This document shows positions 10,823 through 23,890 of a stretch of DNA of 64,000 bases, in pieces; within the stretch, counting starts at the first letter, position 1; each line of letters opens with the position of its first letter. The notes below the pieces were generated by a model. The model saw only the letters and a list, made by a program, of their open reading frames with translations, was not told the DNA's origin and searched no databases. Source of the DNA: Lanius collurio (lineage: Eukaryota; Chordata; Aves; Passeriformes; Laniidae); the NCBI GenBank assembly GCA_020086605.1, contig JACBWW010000069.1, positions 2,165,000 to 2,228,999 of the forward strand, in the 5' to 3' direction. The position numbers and the translations under genes were made by a program.

Positions 10823-13800
10823 ATGCAATTCATGGGCCTTGGCACTGAAATTTCTCCCTCAAAGCCAGCAGTGCTGGTAGCAAGCACTTTAGGGAAATAA
10901 ACCCTCAGCTACTCAACATAAAGAATCCAATCAGTGGAGGAGTTGCTACATCCCTTGGCCCCAGAGATAACACAAACTATTCTGGAGAGCATTAGCCTGG
11001 AATGCTTAATATAATGCCTCTAGATTTCAGAGGCTAGCTAGGAAACAACATTTGCATTAAAGTTTTGGCTAATTATTCTCCTACAGCCACCTAGAAAGTT
11101 TACCTGGTCTTTCAAATCTGGTGTGTATCTAGTATGCTAGCAATTTCCCTTTCTTTTCATTCCTCACAGGATAGAAATTAGACATTGTCATTCCATATTA
11201 TTTGAGACATGTTGACATTATAATTTAAAAGGATGCAGCAGTCCTGAACAGCTGGAGAGTAATCCTGAACAATCCTTGACAGTTTCCTTTGGAGGATGAA
11301 TGCCCCTCTCTGGAGAACTGCAGAGTCTCTTATTTTAAACTAACAGCTAATTTTAGACAGTTTGCCCTCTCAGAAATGCATGCCACAGAGACTTCTCTAC
11401 ATGGTGAACAGCAGTGACCAGAGATAAGCACCCACACAGAAAAAAAGAGAGCTCTGAAATAGATTTTTCTTCTTCTAAGAGACATGACTTGTTTGCTGTA
11501 TTGCCTGATGGAGCCAAGGAGGGACCCTGGTTGCTGAGCCAGCCCTCCCTCGTGCTGTGCTGAGCTGAAAGCTTCTTGGATCCCACACACACTTGGGGTC
11601 TGCTGTGGTTTGCTGCCCCTCAGGGACTTGAGGGAATTGATTTAAGCAGAGGGGATTTTTTTCCTCCCCACCTATCCAACAGGCTCAGCACACTGGGATT
11701 GAAGGTCCTTACTGCTGGAAGGGAGAAGGAAGCACATCTGCAGTGGGGTCATGCATTACCTCTGTCTCTCACAGGTCTTGGGTGCACAGAGAGATGGAGG
11801 CATAAGCCAGAAAACACCTTGAGGAGGGTGGAAAACAGCCTCATATGGCTTTGTCTTGTGGGTTGTTGGGAGAATGGAGGAGTGGGACCTGGGGATTCTC
11901 CTCCTGCTGTGCCCATGGAACAGAGCTCCATCTCTCCTGCCCTTCTGCAGCTGTAGTGTGGCCCTGAGGAGGGGTTCAAACACTGCCTACCAGTCAGTGT
12001 TTGTGTCTTTAGCCAGTAATACCTTGATTCTTTTCTTTCATCCTTGTTTTTAAATTTTTTTTTTCTTTCATTTCTGTTTGTCTCTTTCCTCCCCCCAAAA
12101 GTCCTGACTTCACATCCTTGTGCTCCTAGGACCTCCCAGGCAAAGGTACACTGCTTGCAGATCAGACATCAGCCAGGTGACCCATTTGTCAGACCTTTGG
12201 GGTATTTTGGGTTGAGCTCAAGGGTTAGCCACACCTGCTGAAATTATTCTTGCATTATTGTGTGTCATGTGGCCTGAACAGGAGCAGATCTGGCTTACAG
12301 GACTCATGGCAAGGACAAGCAGGAAGCACAGCAGGAATGCCTCTCTGTTGTCAGGGGAGCTGGAGGCACTGCCCACGCAGAAGGGAGCTCTCCCAAAAAG
12401 CCGCTTCATGCTCTGCAGCTCTTTTCTCTCCTGGGGACAACAGCAAGAGCAGAGAAGGACTGAAGGGATAAATACTTTTGTGCCATGAACTGAGCAAAAG
12501 CCCCCTCTGCTCAAACACCTTCAAGGCTGGGTCAGAGCTGATTTGCTCAACCACTTTTTCTCTAGATTTGCATCAGTGTGGCCAGTCTGGTCACTGATGA
12601 TGGAATTCTGCTTTGCTGGGACCACTGAGAGGCTTCATGCTGGCTCTGGTGGGGCTGTGGTTCAGCCTTTAACCCATACGAGGTTTTCTCCATGCTGCAC
12701 AGGTTCTCTGGGGAACAGTTCTGTCTTTTCTGAGTAGGAATCACTGCTGGCTGCAGAACAAAACTGTCTGGAGCTGGGCTATGCTGGATAATGTGCCCTG
12801 TGATGTCAAGGGGAAAATCACCACTGGTTTCAAGGACAACAGCTTGTGGTCCCTTCTTCAGCTGTCATTCCGGAGTTTGCCTCATGGTTCCTACCAGTTA
12901 AACATTTCTATCAAATGAGGATAGTGTTCCAAAGAGGAAAGTCTGACAGAATAAAACCCAGAAAGATTTCCTGGTTCTTTTTTCTCTAATTAAGAATGAC
13001 TCCCCTCAGGTCTCAAAAAACTAATCTGGGTGTTACACTTTTCAGAAAGAAATACTTTCCTTGCAGAATTTAGGGCAGCAAGCTTAAAAACCCAGGTTTT
13101 GGGACTAAGGAGGTTTTAAAAACAATTTCACAGTCGCTATTCGGTAGCTGGATGAGCCAACAAGCCATGCAAAAGGAAATCCTGTGAATGTAAAAAGACT
13201 GAGTGGAGTGATAAAAACCCACCTCTGCAAGATCTGTGTGGGGAGGACTTGGTCACAAGAGTGATGCTGTTCCTTTGAAGAAACATTTGCAGGCTCCAAC
13301 CCCCACCAACACACATGTAGCAGCTGAGCAGGTAATACCCAGGGTGCTGCCTTGGGGCCCACAGGGGTGGGAGATGAAGCTGCTCCAACACTTGTCTATT
13401 TGCAAGCACTCAAGTGAGCATGTAAAATGTGTGCACCAGAGCTGAAGGGCTTGTGGGGCTCAGGTGTTTGCACCTGATAAAAAGCCTGGACAAGTGTTGT
13501 GGGAGTGTGGGAGCCTGAAGAGGAGAAGTCAAGAATCATTCTCTTTCCCTGACAGATTCATTGCCCTAAAAACCAGACTCTGAATTGTATTTTCCACTGA
13601 GGACCAGGTACGCCCCAGCTAAGAGGGGACCCAACAAGCAATTCCCCTGTACATGGAAATGGAGGAGATAGTGAAGAAAATTCATTTTCCTGGGTCTTCC
13701 AAACTCATTCTCAAGCAGTTGTTAGAAATGTGAGCTCAGACAGTTGCCTCTCCAGAAAGAATTAGATAAAATACAATAAAATAGCTTAGCTGAGTTTTTA

Positions 13801-15562
13801 AACCCTGATATCCCCATTGATTTTCCATGGAAAGCAGACAGTGATGAATAGCAACAGCACAGAGCCCTCGGGTTGATTTTCTTGTGCTGAGATGCAGAAT
13901 GTGTTCAAACAAGACCAGTTTTACTAGAAATTGTCCTCTGGAGCACAAGTTACTCCTTGTGCATCACAGTCCCTCAGCTCAATTCCCTCCCCCATTATCC
14001 TCCTCTAACTATGGAGTTGACACAATTCTGTTTAAAAACCTTGGATGTGACCCAGAGGATGCGGTGGGAAACCATGAGCAAGCCAAGGTTTGGGTGAGCC
14101 TTGCAAACTCTGCTCTTTAAGTGACCTTGAAATCCTGTCCTAATTTCACACAGGTCTGTGCAAAACATTCCTGGGACAGCCTGGTGGGGAGAAAGGGCAC
14201 TGGGTGGAAAAATGGCTCATGGGAAACACAAGAACATTCCTGCCTGAGGCCTCCTGGAGCCCATGGACCCTGCTAGGAGAGAAGATTGCTGATGTGAGGC
14301 TTGTTCCTGCAGTTTCTAGTATCTGAATGTGCAATGAGAGACATGGACAATTCTGGCCCCAAATACCTGTCCCCAAACCAAGGCTGGTACTAATTGGGAA
14401 GGAAAAAACTGTAACTGCCCATAGCCTCAACTCTTCCCCAGGGATGGAGCTGCTTTTTCTGTGAAAATGCATTCTTACATGCCTTTGAAGAAGTCCTCTC
14501 CTGACTTGCTTCATCCACTGGCAAAAGAATCCATCCCTATCCACCCAGGACAGAAAGAAAACATAAAAAAACCCTCCTTATTTCCTTTCCTATTCGCACA
14601 TTTTCAATTAAAACAGATTTATGCAAGCTATACTGAATGTGCCACAAATCTCTTTGCATGGTTAAAGTTGATTAATTGGGGTTGGAAGTGAAAATTAAAA
14701 AATGGCAGCAGCTCACAAAACACAAACAGCCTCTCCCGGGCCTTGCGGATGATGGAGCACGAGCGGAGGTGCCAGAGCTGGTTCTGCCTGGAGGAGAACC
14801 GCCTCCTTCACCTTGGGTTAAACACTCAAGAGCAAAGCTGGGGTCTGGGGGGAGGAGGCTGCCCTCAAAATAATGTGTGTATAATCCTCAAGATAATCAA
14901 TTTCTTACAGACGTTTTGTAAACTTTCGTGTTTGAGTGCGCAAGCCGTGGTACTTTCTAAATCCCTAGGGGTTGTACTTGATATCCATTTGTTATTTCCT
15001 AATGCTATTCAATCTTTTTTTTCCCCCCCATCATTTTTTTTTCCTTTTTTGAAGCTTGCAGCAATAAGCCTGAGCCTTACGTCGGCAGTTGCCACTGCTT
15101 CTGCCATTCCACAGTGAACTTTGTGCATGTTTTCATATTCCTTTTCTTACACTCCCGATAAAAGCATTATCAGGGAAATTCAAAAGCAAGCAGAAAACTG
15201 GCATAGCTAATTTAGGCTAATTAGTATGGCAGAAGCTGAGTCTTCTACTTCAGAGGTTCCCATGCCCTCCCATGTCTCTACCTGATCGCCTTGTCCAGCA
15301 GCAAACCCAGGAGGCAGTTCCAATTATATCATAACCTCTTCAAACACCAAGCCACTCAAGCTAATTTTATCCTATTAAACAGACTGAAGGATTCAGAAGA
15401 AAGGTTCTCCCCCAAAAGCTTCAATTACCAGTGTCCCTGATTACCATCTTTACAATCCTGTATGCTACAGTTAAATACTTTTTTGCTTAGTGTTGCTTTC
15501 TTGATTTAGATGAAAAGCAAGTATTAAGAGCATGTCTTTTCAACTCAAGCAAGTGACATTCA
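10823..15562. other. Gene-free unique sequence
   Basis: No transposon is recognised over about 4.7 kb. The stretch includes a pyrimidine-rich run at 12050-12100 and another at 15010-15052 ending in AG. Both resemble splice acceptor tracts, but neither opens into a recognisable coding exon. An open frame beginning at 14743 has a protein-like first 25 codons and then degrades into AT-rich sequence, so it is not called a gene. Confidence 0.5.
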
Positions 15563-15592
15563 TAAAAAAAGAAAAAAAAAAAAGAAAAAAAA
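15563..15592 (+). repeat. A-rich low-complexity run
   Basis: Adenine tracts are interrupted by single guanines. No adjacent retrocopy is recognised. Confidence 0.85.
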
Positions 15593-16269
15593 CCGGATCC
15601 TCTCTTGTTATTAGCGTGTTTAATCAAAGTCAAGTTTAGAACAGTTCAAAGACAATGTAATTGGGGAAATGTAAACATCCCCTTGCATCCAGTGGCATTT
15701 AAAGCAGCCACAGGTAACTGCCAGGAGCAGCAGTGATGGCCAAAAGTATCAGGGCTAGAAGAAAAAAAAAATATATATAAAGAAAACACCAGGATCTTCT
15801 GAGGAAAAGAAATACCGAATGGTGCTGGGATTGAATCCCATGTCACTAATCAGCAATAAAGACAGAAAACAGCCCCCAAGGTGCTGGGCTGCTCCATCCT
15901 TCCTTGCAGCAGCACGGGGTGGCCCTGAGCACACAGTCACCCCTGGCCAGACACACTCACCTGGGTCACAGATGTGCCTGGGCTCTCTGCCTGTGCGCCA
16001 GTCCTGAGGTGGCCTCCAGTCTTCACTCTCCATCCCCGTGACTCCCCTTCTCTGAGAGCCAGGAGCTCCCTGGAGAACCAGCTCCCCATTTCCCTGGTCA
16101 GTGCCCCCTCCCAGGGGGCTGCAGCCTTGGCTGGTGACTCCAGGTCCTGCTACAATTCAAATAATCCAGGCCATTATTTTTAACAACAGAGGGGAAAATG
16201 GGGGAAAAAAATGTATATATATCACCTGAACATCAACTTAACCTTCTTCTGAGCACTGAACCTGGGGGA
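15593..16269. other. Gene-free unique sequence
   Basis: An AT dinucleotide-like patch lies at 15770-15780. The stretch at 15870-16150 is more GC-rich. Nothing recognisable is present. Confidence 0.5.
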
Positions 16270-16960
16270 AGTGCAGGTAATGGCAGTACCTGTTAAGACA
16301 GCATTTAAATGGAAAGAAAACCAGGATATGGATTACCTGGGAACTTCAGCAGCACAAAAAATAAAAAAAGCACATCTCACTTTTTTAGAAAGAAACTTAC
16401 TCTTCACCTTCCCCAAGTACAATAATTTTGCTTCTTCCACTGACAGTAATTGTTTCAAGCACACTCACAACTTAATTGTGAGTTCTCACAATTCTTTTCT
16501 TTTGGGTTATCCCATCTTGTTAGCTCCCAGTCCATCACGAGCTGGTGGCATTTGGGGGTTGGATTTCAAGTCTGATCTACTCCTCCTTGCAGTTGAAAAT
16601 GAGCATTTTTCTTTTCCTCTAGAAACAAATAAACAAACAATTTCTGCTGTTTAACAGAAATTGAATGTTTCACCCAATTGCTCACACTTTGGGTGATAGG
16701 GAGGTGCCATTGTCTGCAGACAATGATTCTCATGCAAATGAAACAACAGCTAAACAAGAATCCTCCCTATCTCTGTTTGGGCCAATTTTCTTAACGTTTC
16801 AGCAGAGCTTAATCTGTTGGCAGAAGTGTTTAGGCCCATTAACAGCTAAAGTCACAGAGTCCACAACTCACCCTGCTGACAGTAAACACAGAATTTGAGG
16901 AATGGCCTTTAAACAATGGCTAAGCCACAAACCATTTTGTCATCAGATGCTGTGAAAGGC
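16270..16960. promoter_or_regulatory. Candidate enhancer block with SOX-type palindrome and POU octamer
   Basis: An exact 18-bp palindrome CATTGTCTGCAGACAATG lies at 16708-16725. It contains two inverted ATTGT/ACAAT cores as bound by SOX HMG proteins. A perfect octamer ATGCAAAT follows at 16732-16739, six bases downstream. The surrounding sequence is AT-rich, not repetitive, and contains more TAAT cores. SOX-POU pairing is well known in neural and pluripotency enhancers; that this block is one is an inference from motifs alone. Confidence 0.35.
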
Positions 16961-17112
16961 ATATGGGCTGATGATTTTCTTCCTTGGGTTACAGTGATTT
17001 GAAAGCCTGGCTTCCCTCCCCCGAGTCCCCAGCACCCTGGAGGCTTGAGTTACAGCTGTTTTATTTGCCTTTCCAGCCCTACAGCTGTGGGACGGGTGTT
17101 GCAGGTGTGCTG

Positions 17113-17158
17113 CCCACAAATGACTCATTCCAGGGCCCACAAATGACTCATTCCAGGG
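17113..17158 (+). repeat. Perfect 23-bp tandem duplication carrying an AP-1 site
   Basis: The 23-bp unit starting CCCACAAATGACTCATTCC occurs twice head-to-tail with no mismatch (17113-17135 and 17136-17158). Each unit has a full ATGACTCAT AP-1/TRE palindrome, at 17120-17128 and 17143-17151. Identity between units suggests a recent event, or selection on both copies. Confidence 0.97.
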
Positions 17159-17317
17159 CTTCGTAGTATTTATTTGTGTTGGCTGCCTTGGAGGCCAGGG
17201 CCACCCTCTGCTCACCACTGGCCAAACACAGGACAACGCCATGCTCTGTGTCCTGCAGGGCAGATTCCTGGGTTTAATTGTGTTCAGGGAATACTGTGCC
17301 CAGGTCCTTGCCTATCA

Positions 17318-17377
17318 ATGCCCATTGCAGGGGGATTGGAACTTTGAGATGCCTTCCAACCCAAACCATTCTATGAC
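17318..17377 (+). mobile_element. CR1 LINE terminal fragment
   Basis: The segment contains a diverged hairpin region (CCCATTGCAGGGGGATTGGA) and the CCTTCCAACCCAAACCATTC end block followed by TATGACC. Only about 60 bp are recognisable. Similarity upstream of 17318 is too weak to call. Confidence 0.8.
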
Positions 17378-20149
17378 CGTTTCTGTGGAAAAAAGGAAAT
17401 TTATCAGGGGGGAGGGGAAATAAACGGTAATTTCCAAATAATAAAGTGCTAACTAAAATCCATAAAGCTTAAATCCTGGCAACAGGAATGGGTAAGAGGA
17501 TGAGGATGCTGGGGCTTCTCACCCATGTTTCCCAGTGAGAAGGTCTACTGGGCAGCACTAAAGGAAGTCACTTTGAATTCCACTGCCTGAATGGCACCTG
17601 AATTTATCCCATTTTCCTGGGGAAAGAGCCACAGTCAAAGTGAGGGCAGATGGCTACAACCCAAAAGAGTTTTTCAGACTTCCCTGGATTTGTTTGGAAA
17701 ATACAGCTCTGCAAACTCCTGATGTCATCACCGTCTGCCTTCCAGGCATTTTTCTAATTTCTTCCAAGGACAAACCAAAGAACAGGAGGGGAAGAGAGGA
17801 ATGAGGATCTGGGCAGGTATGGAATGTTCTAACTGCACATCCAGATATCTCATACTTTGATTTGTTCAGGCTGCATTCAAACTGTGTTGCATCCACCACT
17901 GCCATGAGGAGTCTCCATCATCATTATCAGGGAATGAGAGAGAAGGAAGGGAAAAAAAAGATGGAGTGGGAGAGAGTTGGTTGTGCCTGGAATGCAGCGT
18001 TAGGCACCAGCATGGAGAGATCCTCATCATTCCACAGCTCTGGAACACCCAGATTTCCCTCCTCCATCTCTCACATTCATTGCCATTAAGGGCAGGTGAG
18101 AACACAAGGTTATTTTGGTATGGTGACTTCTGAGCAACACTTCGACGTTTCATAGCCCCAGCCTTGGTATAGGTTGGTGTAAAGCCATCAAAACACATTT
18201 CTCCCCAGTTAATTAGTTGTGTAGCAGACAAGATTCTGTGTTTTCTTGGAATATAAGTGAAATGGAATAAAATGAAATGAAGATAAGAGAAAAAGAAAAA
18301 AAAAACAGTAATATAAAATAGACTTGTATTTTTAAAAAAGTAAAAATAAGGCTTGTGGTCAATTTTTTCTGTCCTTTCAGTTTTTTAAATAAATGCTACA
18401 GTGCTTCATGGAATTTTTTTTTTAATTAAAAGGTATCAGTCATCCCATTAAACCATGTATTCCTTAATGCCAGACTTGTTTCATGTACCTTTTTAGATCA
18501 TCATGGTTACAGTGACATTGTTGCCAATTGCAAATTAAATGGGGAGGAAAAGTTTGTGAGGCTTTTTTTTTTACAGATAGCAATTGGGAACAACTCTGGT
18601 GCTGCCAGTACCAAGCTCTAGGAGTGAGATCAGAAACTGATTTTTCCACAGATCCTTCTGTACAATTCTGAGTGACGTGGTTCCAAACACCCACACCTGC
18701 TGGGTGTGGTGGTGGCTGGTGGCACAAAGCCACATCCCAGCTCCTGGTGTGGTGCCACTATCCCACCTTTCAGCCCCTCATACAAGCATTCAACTACAGC
18801 TCCAGCTTTCCCCTGACTCCACACTCAAGCTGATGTGAACAGATGGAGAGGCTGGGCATGAATTATATGAATGAGAGTTGGAAGCACAAGGAAGGGATGA
18901 AAACTGAGAGTTTAGCATGGAGCAGAGACCTTTATCAGCAGCACCAGGACCACTGGGATGTATTTTGCCAGGAGAGTGTGACAGCAGCACTCCATGAAGT
19001 TCACTTTTTACTGGGCTGAAAGCTCTTTTCTCTATTTTTAACGTACAACAGAGCCCTTATAATTCCCAAAAGACCAACCAGAAACACCCCTTGGTAACAA
19101 AGTGGAGTTTATGCAGCAACCAAGCCTTTCGATCTACAAGACAGCATCAAAGAGGGGATCTAATGAAATTTTAAAAAGGAACAAGCCATAAAAGTCAGAT
19201 CAAAGACACTGAATCGTTTTGCTTATTTCTGACCAACCTGAACATTTCTTGGGAGAGTTTTTTCTAAAAGAAATAAATAAATCACCCTCCTAAAGTCACA
19301 GCAGGGCCTTCCCCCATACATACACATAAATACACACACACACTCTTATGTATACAAATAAAATGTCCATAGTAAATCACTTTGCAAGACTTGATTCTTC
19401 AAGACCCTGCTCAGGATGTCCTGATGGGGAGGAGGTCCCAGGAGTGTGGTGGGACAGGAGCCTGCTGTGCCAGGCTGGCCAAAATGAGGGGGCACAGCTG
19501 TCACATCTGGCTTAGCAAGACATTTATCAGTTTCTGATTTCAGGGTGTACAGCAGAGATGTTGAATGAATCATGAAATTTAATTTACTAGAATTATCAGA
19601 GAGACAGACAAGAAAAATTTGACTTGTACTGAGTGTGCAAGGATATACCATCCAATTTGGAAGTTTTCACTCCCCTTTTAGAAATTCAAAGGATGTCACA
19701 GTTTCCCTTTTTCGGGGCATGCATAGACTGAAGCTGGATATTTTGCTGGAAAAGTATTTCTTCTTCCGGATTTTATCAGAAGTGAAAATGATCTCGGCAT
19801 TCGCGGCTTAGTCCTGGCTAACAGAACGTGCAATCAGAGACATCACATCGTGCTCCTGACTGCAAGTGAAGCCAGAGTTAAAGCCCCTGAGTGATCCAGG
19901 GGCCTTTGGTGGGTACCACAACCCTCTGTCCACAGAGCAGGTTCTCTGCTGCAAAGTGAGACAGAGGTGGGCTCAAAACTCACCTCTTCGGGGACAAGGT
20001 GGCATCCCAAGCATGGGGTTTTCAGCTAAGTTCTCCATGGGGTGTTAGGAGCTCCTTTTGAGTCGCCAAAAACCATCCACTCAAACTGTGCAAGCCCAAA
20101 CATTCACCCCAAACTTGAGCGTGGTCTGAATCAAGCAATGAAAGTTAAA
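17378..20149. other. Gene-free unique sequence
   Basis: An A-rich patch with AT runs lies at 18285-18350, and a degenerate CA-rich patch at 19316-19345. No transposon, RNA gene or exon is recognised. Confidence 0.5.
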
Positions 20150-20830
20150 CGGTGTCATTAAATCTGTCAGAGTTGCAGGTTATTAAAATTACCCCTATTC
20201 ACTCTTGGAAATGGGAACAAAAAATTATGTCCCAGCTTTCTGAGCGTGTTTGTCTTGTTTTCCCACACTGCTCATGAATTACTCCAGTATATTACAATGT
20301 CCTCTATCCATCTTCATTAGCATTGTGAGCAAATTGTGTTGGGTTGTAATGCAGCTTTTTTTTTTTTTTTGGTATTGTACAAACATACACGGTGTACAGA
20401 AAATGGGCAATTTAATATGAAAAGAATATTGTGCCTCAGAATTTTTATTTTCTAAACAGTCATTTCAGTTGGGAATTATTGCACGATTTGTGCATAATTT
20501 CTCATGGATAGTTATTTAAATATAAATAGGGAAAATATGTAAGTCCATATGGTGGCTATCTACCCTTTCTTGATGCCTCTCCATATTTTTAATAGTGCAA
20601 TAAACAAAAGATAAAAACATCTCTAAGCCACACACTAGTCAAGAGAAGATAATTGTGCCTCTATGTGTTTATTGTAATCTAAATGTGCTTCAATTAACTT
20701 TCCTCAATATTTCCCAGTTCTTTTAAAAGAAATTTAAATTGGTTTTTATTTTGTGAAATTTGTTTTCTGTGCAATAAGAAAAAAAAAAAACAAACCACAA
20801 TGCCTTTGTTTACCTCATTATGAATACATC
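20150..20830. promoter_or_regulatory. Candidate conserved non-coding element
   Basis: The block is AT-rich and non-repetitive with dense TAAT/ATTA, octamer-like and MEF2-like cores, plus a pure T run at 20356-20370. No coding potential is seen. The call rests on texture only and needs alignment to other birds and reptiles. Confidence 0.22.
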
Positions 20831-22249
20831 CTGTGCAGAAGTAAAGCTCAAACTCTTTATTCCCAACAACCTTTTTTTTTTTCCATTCTCACATGCTTCT
20901 TATCATACTTTAAGTAAAAATATCAAATTTCTAGTGCTCCCGAGGAAGAGGCAACTAATCATCACCCAATATATCACATATCAAAGTGTGGTAAAACATG
21001 AAAATGGGCAGAAAAGCAAACTCTTGCACTTTTGCACTGCAGCCACTTTTAAGAGATGAGACTTTATTAGCCTTTCCTCTAAATCATCAGGGCCACCAGA
21101 ACAGAGAGAATGTATCTGGAATGCTTGTTGCAATTAACCTTGAGGCTTTTATTTAAACAAGGTCAAACATTTTAACAGCTTTATAAATCAAGGTTGGGTC
21201 TGCGTGGCTCTACAGCATCAGGCTAATGACAAAATGCACACGGAATACTTAATAAACAGCATTTATTTTTACAGAAAAAATATCCTGCAAGCTTCAGAGA
21301 GACACACCCACAGGCAGACCCAGCACTGAGGATGGATATCCAGGTCCAGCCCTGACCAAATGCCCCAAGGTGACTGCTGGAATGATGAAATGAGCTTTTT
21401 TTAGCTACTACCAAGGAGCCCAGCCTAGGTATGGGCAAATTAGGTCATCTGCAAATGAAGCTCATTTTTAATGTGATTGCAAAATTACAGGAGGTAGATT
21501 GCAAACATCCCAATATCTGCCATTCCTGTTTTTAATTTTGTCTGATTTTTATTTACTCTTTCTCCTGCATCAGTCAGGTTTTACTGGAAGGAGAAGGAAG
21601 GAGAACATGTGAGTTGAATAGGATGAACTACAGCCTCATGGTGAACCTTAATCAGTCTCAAAAACACCCTTGGATTCCTCCGGCCATTCTGGATTATCTC
21701 TTCCTTACCAATAAAAAGTGGCCATCAGGAGTAGTTTTTTTCTGCATGAGGAACACTGATATTTCTATTTTACACTGTAAAAGAAAAACAGCTTTCAAGT
21801 CACCGCTGTTCATAATTTCACGCTCTGTTCAGTGTCAGTGTGAAGAATATCACAAGTCACAGAGCCTGACACAGTTCCTTTACCTGGTGCTCCTCTCCAC
21901 AGGCATCCCTCACCAAAAGTCCTCTCTGAAATCAAGGAGATCCACGTGGACAACACATGACCACCTATATGTGTGACCTAGTTTTAAAATAACCAGCATA
22001 ATTTTCCTAAATGGCTCAGGTGGTTTCTCCTCAAACATTTAATGGCTGTGAAATGTGTTTTCTTAGCCCTGTGATGTATGAATTACCCACATCCCTCTCC
22101 ATGATTGGTCTCCTGAACCTCACATCAGGTTTGCCACAACCACCTCGCCACATGAGCCCTGGGTGCCTGAAAACACTGGTGCTGCTGCAATCGGGACCTC
22201 CTCCTACACCTAAATCTCATCCCTGTTACCTGGCCACAGAATATTCTGT
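20831..22249. other. Gene-free unique sequence
   Basis: AT-leaning DNA with small open frames only. Nothing recognisable is present. Confidence 0.5.
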
Positions 22250-22345
22250 CACAGAATCACAGAAGCATTGGAGGGATCGGGTTAGAAGGGACCTTAAAGA
22301 TCAGCTCGTTCCAACCCCCAGCCAAAATCACACCCCACCAACAGT
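22250..22345 (-). mobile_element. CR1 LINE terminal fragment
   Basis: The copy opens with CACAGAATCACAGAAGCATT, then has TTAGAAGGGACCTTAAAGAT and a GCTCGTTCCAACCCCCAGCC block. Similarity stops before the usual hairpin. It is a short, moderately diverged 5'-truncated copy. Confidence 0.88.
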
Positions 22346-22478
22346 GGGGACCGCACTAGGCGAAAGAGAAACGCTTTCCAGCATCAGCATTCACCATTTT
22401 AATTGACTTCTCCTTTCATTTGTTCCCCTCCTTTGCCCTCCAATAGTGAGCATTCTCGACGCTGTAGTAACCCCTAGG

Positions 22479-22569
22479 AAAAAAACAAAACAAAACAAAA
22501 CCCCAAAAAACAAAAAACAACAAAAAAACCCCACCAAAACAAAAAAAAAACCAAAACCAACAAACAACA
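22479..22569 (+). repeat. A-rich low-complexity tract (CAAAA-like)
   Basis: Runs of adenine are separated by single C or CCCC blocks, with a local CAAAA period at its left end. It generates a Phe/Leu-rich spurious open frame on the minus strand. Confidence 0.93.
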
Positions 22570-22689
22570 GTTGTGCTAAATGAGATTTTTATGTGTGGGT
22601 GTTTCAGCATCGACGTGAAGCAAATTTCTACCCTCTTCTCATCAAAAAGGGAACGAGACCATGTGAGTGATGTGACCAATTACTGCCGG

Positions 22690-22870
22690 GCACCCCAGAG
22701 CAGCTTCTGAATATTCACGTCCAATTGCTCGTTTGGTGGAACAATTGGTTTGAATAGTTTGAAAAGGCAATGATGTCAAATGTGCGGCGTGATTAAACGC
22801 AGCGAAACTACCAGCCGTTCAGCTGAAAAAGAAGCTCTGTCTCCCTCCCAGGGTAATTGTCCTCTCGAAT
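22690..22870. promoter_or_regulatory. Candidate conserved block with paired ATTG motifs
   Basis: The segment holds several CCAATTG/CAATTG and GATTAAACG-type cores and keeps CpG in an otherwise CpG-poor setting (around GTGCGGCGTGATTAAACGCA). It has no repeat content. Regulatory function is inferred only from this texture. Confidence 0.2.
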
Positions 22871-23844
22871 TTTGCTCTGATGGGAGCAGGAAACACCCGG
22901 ATCTGTCAGGGGGAAAGGTGCAGCTGAGTTTTGGAGGCAGCGTGGACCTGGATGCACATGGGAGCTTTGCTAAGGGTGCATCAAGCCAAAAGCTTCCTCT
23001 TCACCTTCCTCTTCCTGCAGAACCACACCTCCACCCCAACGAGAGCAGGGCAGAGGTGTATTTTGCAAGCACACCCTGATGCAGACGTGATTTGAATCAA
23101 AGATTTTTCAGGGCCAGGTTATCTGTGAGTTGAATTGTCCTGAGAACCAGCAAAGGCTGGTTCCACCAATACCAGCCCCATTTGGGAGCTTCCTGTACAG
23201 GCAAGGAGCACCCCAAACCCACAGACCTGCTGTTTGATTCGTGCCTGTTTCTGTCATCACTGAAAATGACCTGTAGTTATAAAAAATACACCATTAATTC
23301 TGCCATCCTGTTTTAAAAATGCCTATACCACGTATCACACTTCAGTTCTGTGACAGACTCATACACATCCAAGAGCTGGGAGACACAGCATTTTTTGTTG
23401 CAGTACTCAGAGCAGTGTGCGCTTCCCAGATGGCAGAAGGGAGCTGGGAGCATCCGTGAGGAGGAAAGAAGTAATGCATCCTGCAGGATCACACCTTCTG
23501 CTGAGTCCTTGTCAGGGAGAGGGCCACAGGAGCACTGCCCACCTCCATCTGCTCGGGTCTGGGCCCACCTCTGGAATCGATTTCTCTCCTCCTGGCCTCT
23601 CTTTAGGGAAGGTGTTGTTCACATTATTGTAAAAGAAATATATATATATTTTCTTAACAAGTAACTTCCAGACATTTTTTGAATATGCAAAAGGCTTCTT
23701 GATGTAGAAGGCTAAACTGATGAAATAGCCTTTATAAAATCTTCCTTGAAACTAGGGAACTTTTTCTTCTCCACCCGTTCTTCTTGTTTCCTACCCAGAG
23801 ATCTGAACTAATTTTCCTTATCCATAGGCTCCCCCCATGCCCTC
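22871..23844. other. Gene-free unique sequence
   Basis: Mixed-composition DNA with a short TATATATAT run at 23640-23650. A 99-codon frame crosses 22780-23079 without any recognisable family signature and is not called. Confidence 0.5.
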
Positions 23845-23890
23845 AAAAAAAAAAAAAAAAAAGAGAGAGAGAGAGAGAGAAGGGGGGGAG
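23845..23890 (+). repeat. Poly(A)-(GA)n compound tract
   Basis: Eighteen adenines lead into about nine GA dinucleotides and then a G-rich end. No retrocopy is recognised upstream. Confidence 0.95.

Noticed and set aside
15000..15117. Pyrimidine tract ending in GAAG as a splice acceptor with a downstream exon
   Set aside because: The downstream frame is short and unrecognisable, with no good donor seen before its stop.
20356..20370. Poly(T) run as the tail of a minus-strand processed pseudogene
   Set aside because: No gene-like sequence lies to its right, and the flanks look like unique conserved-type DNA.
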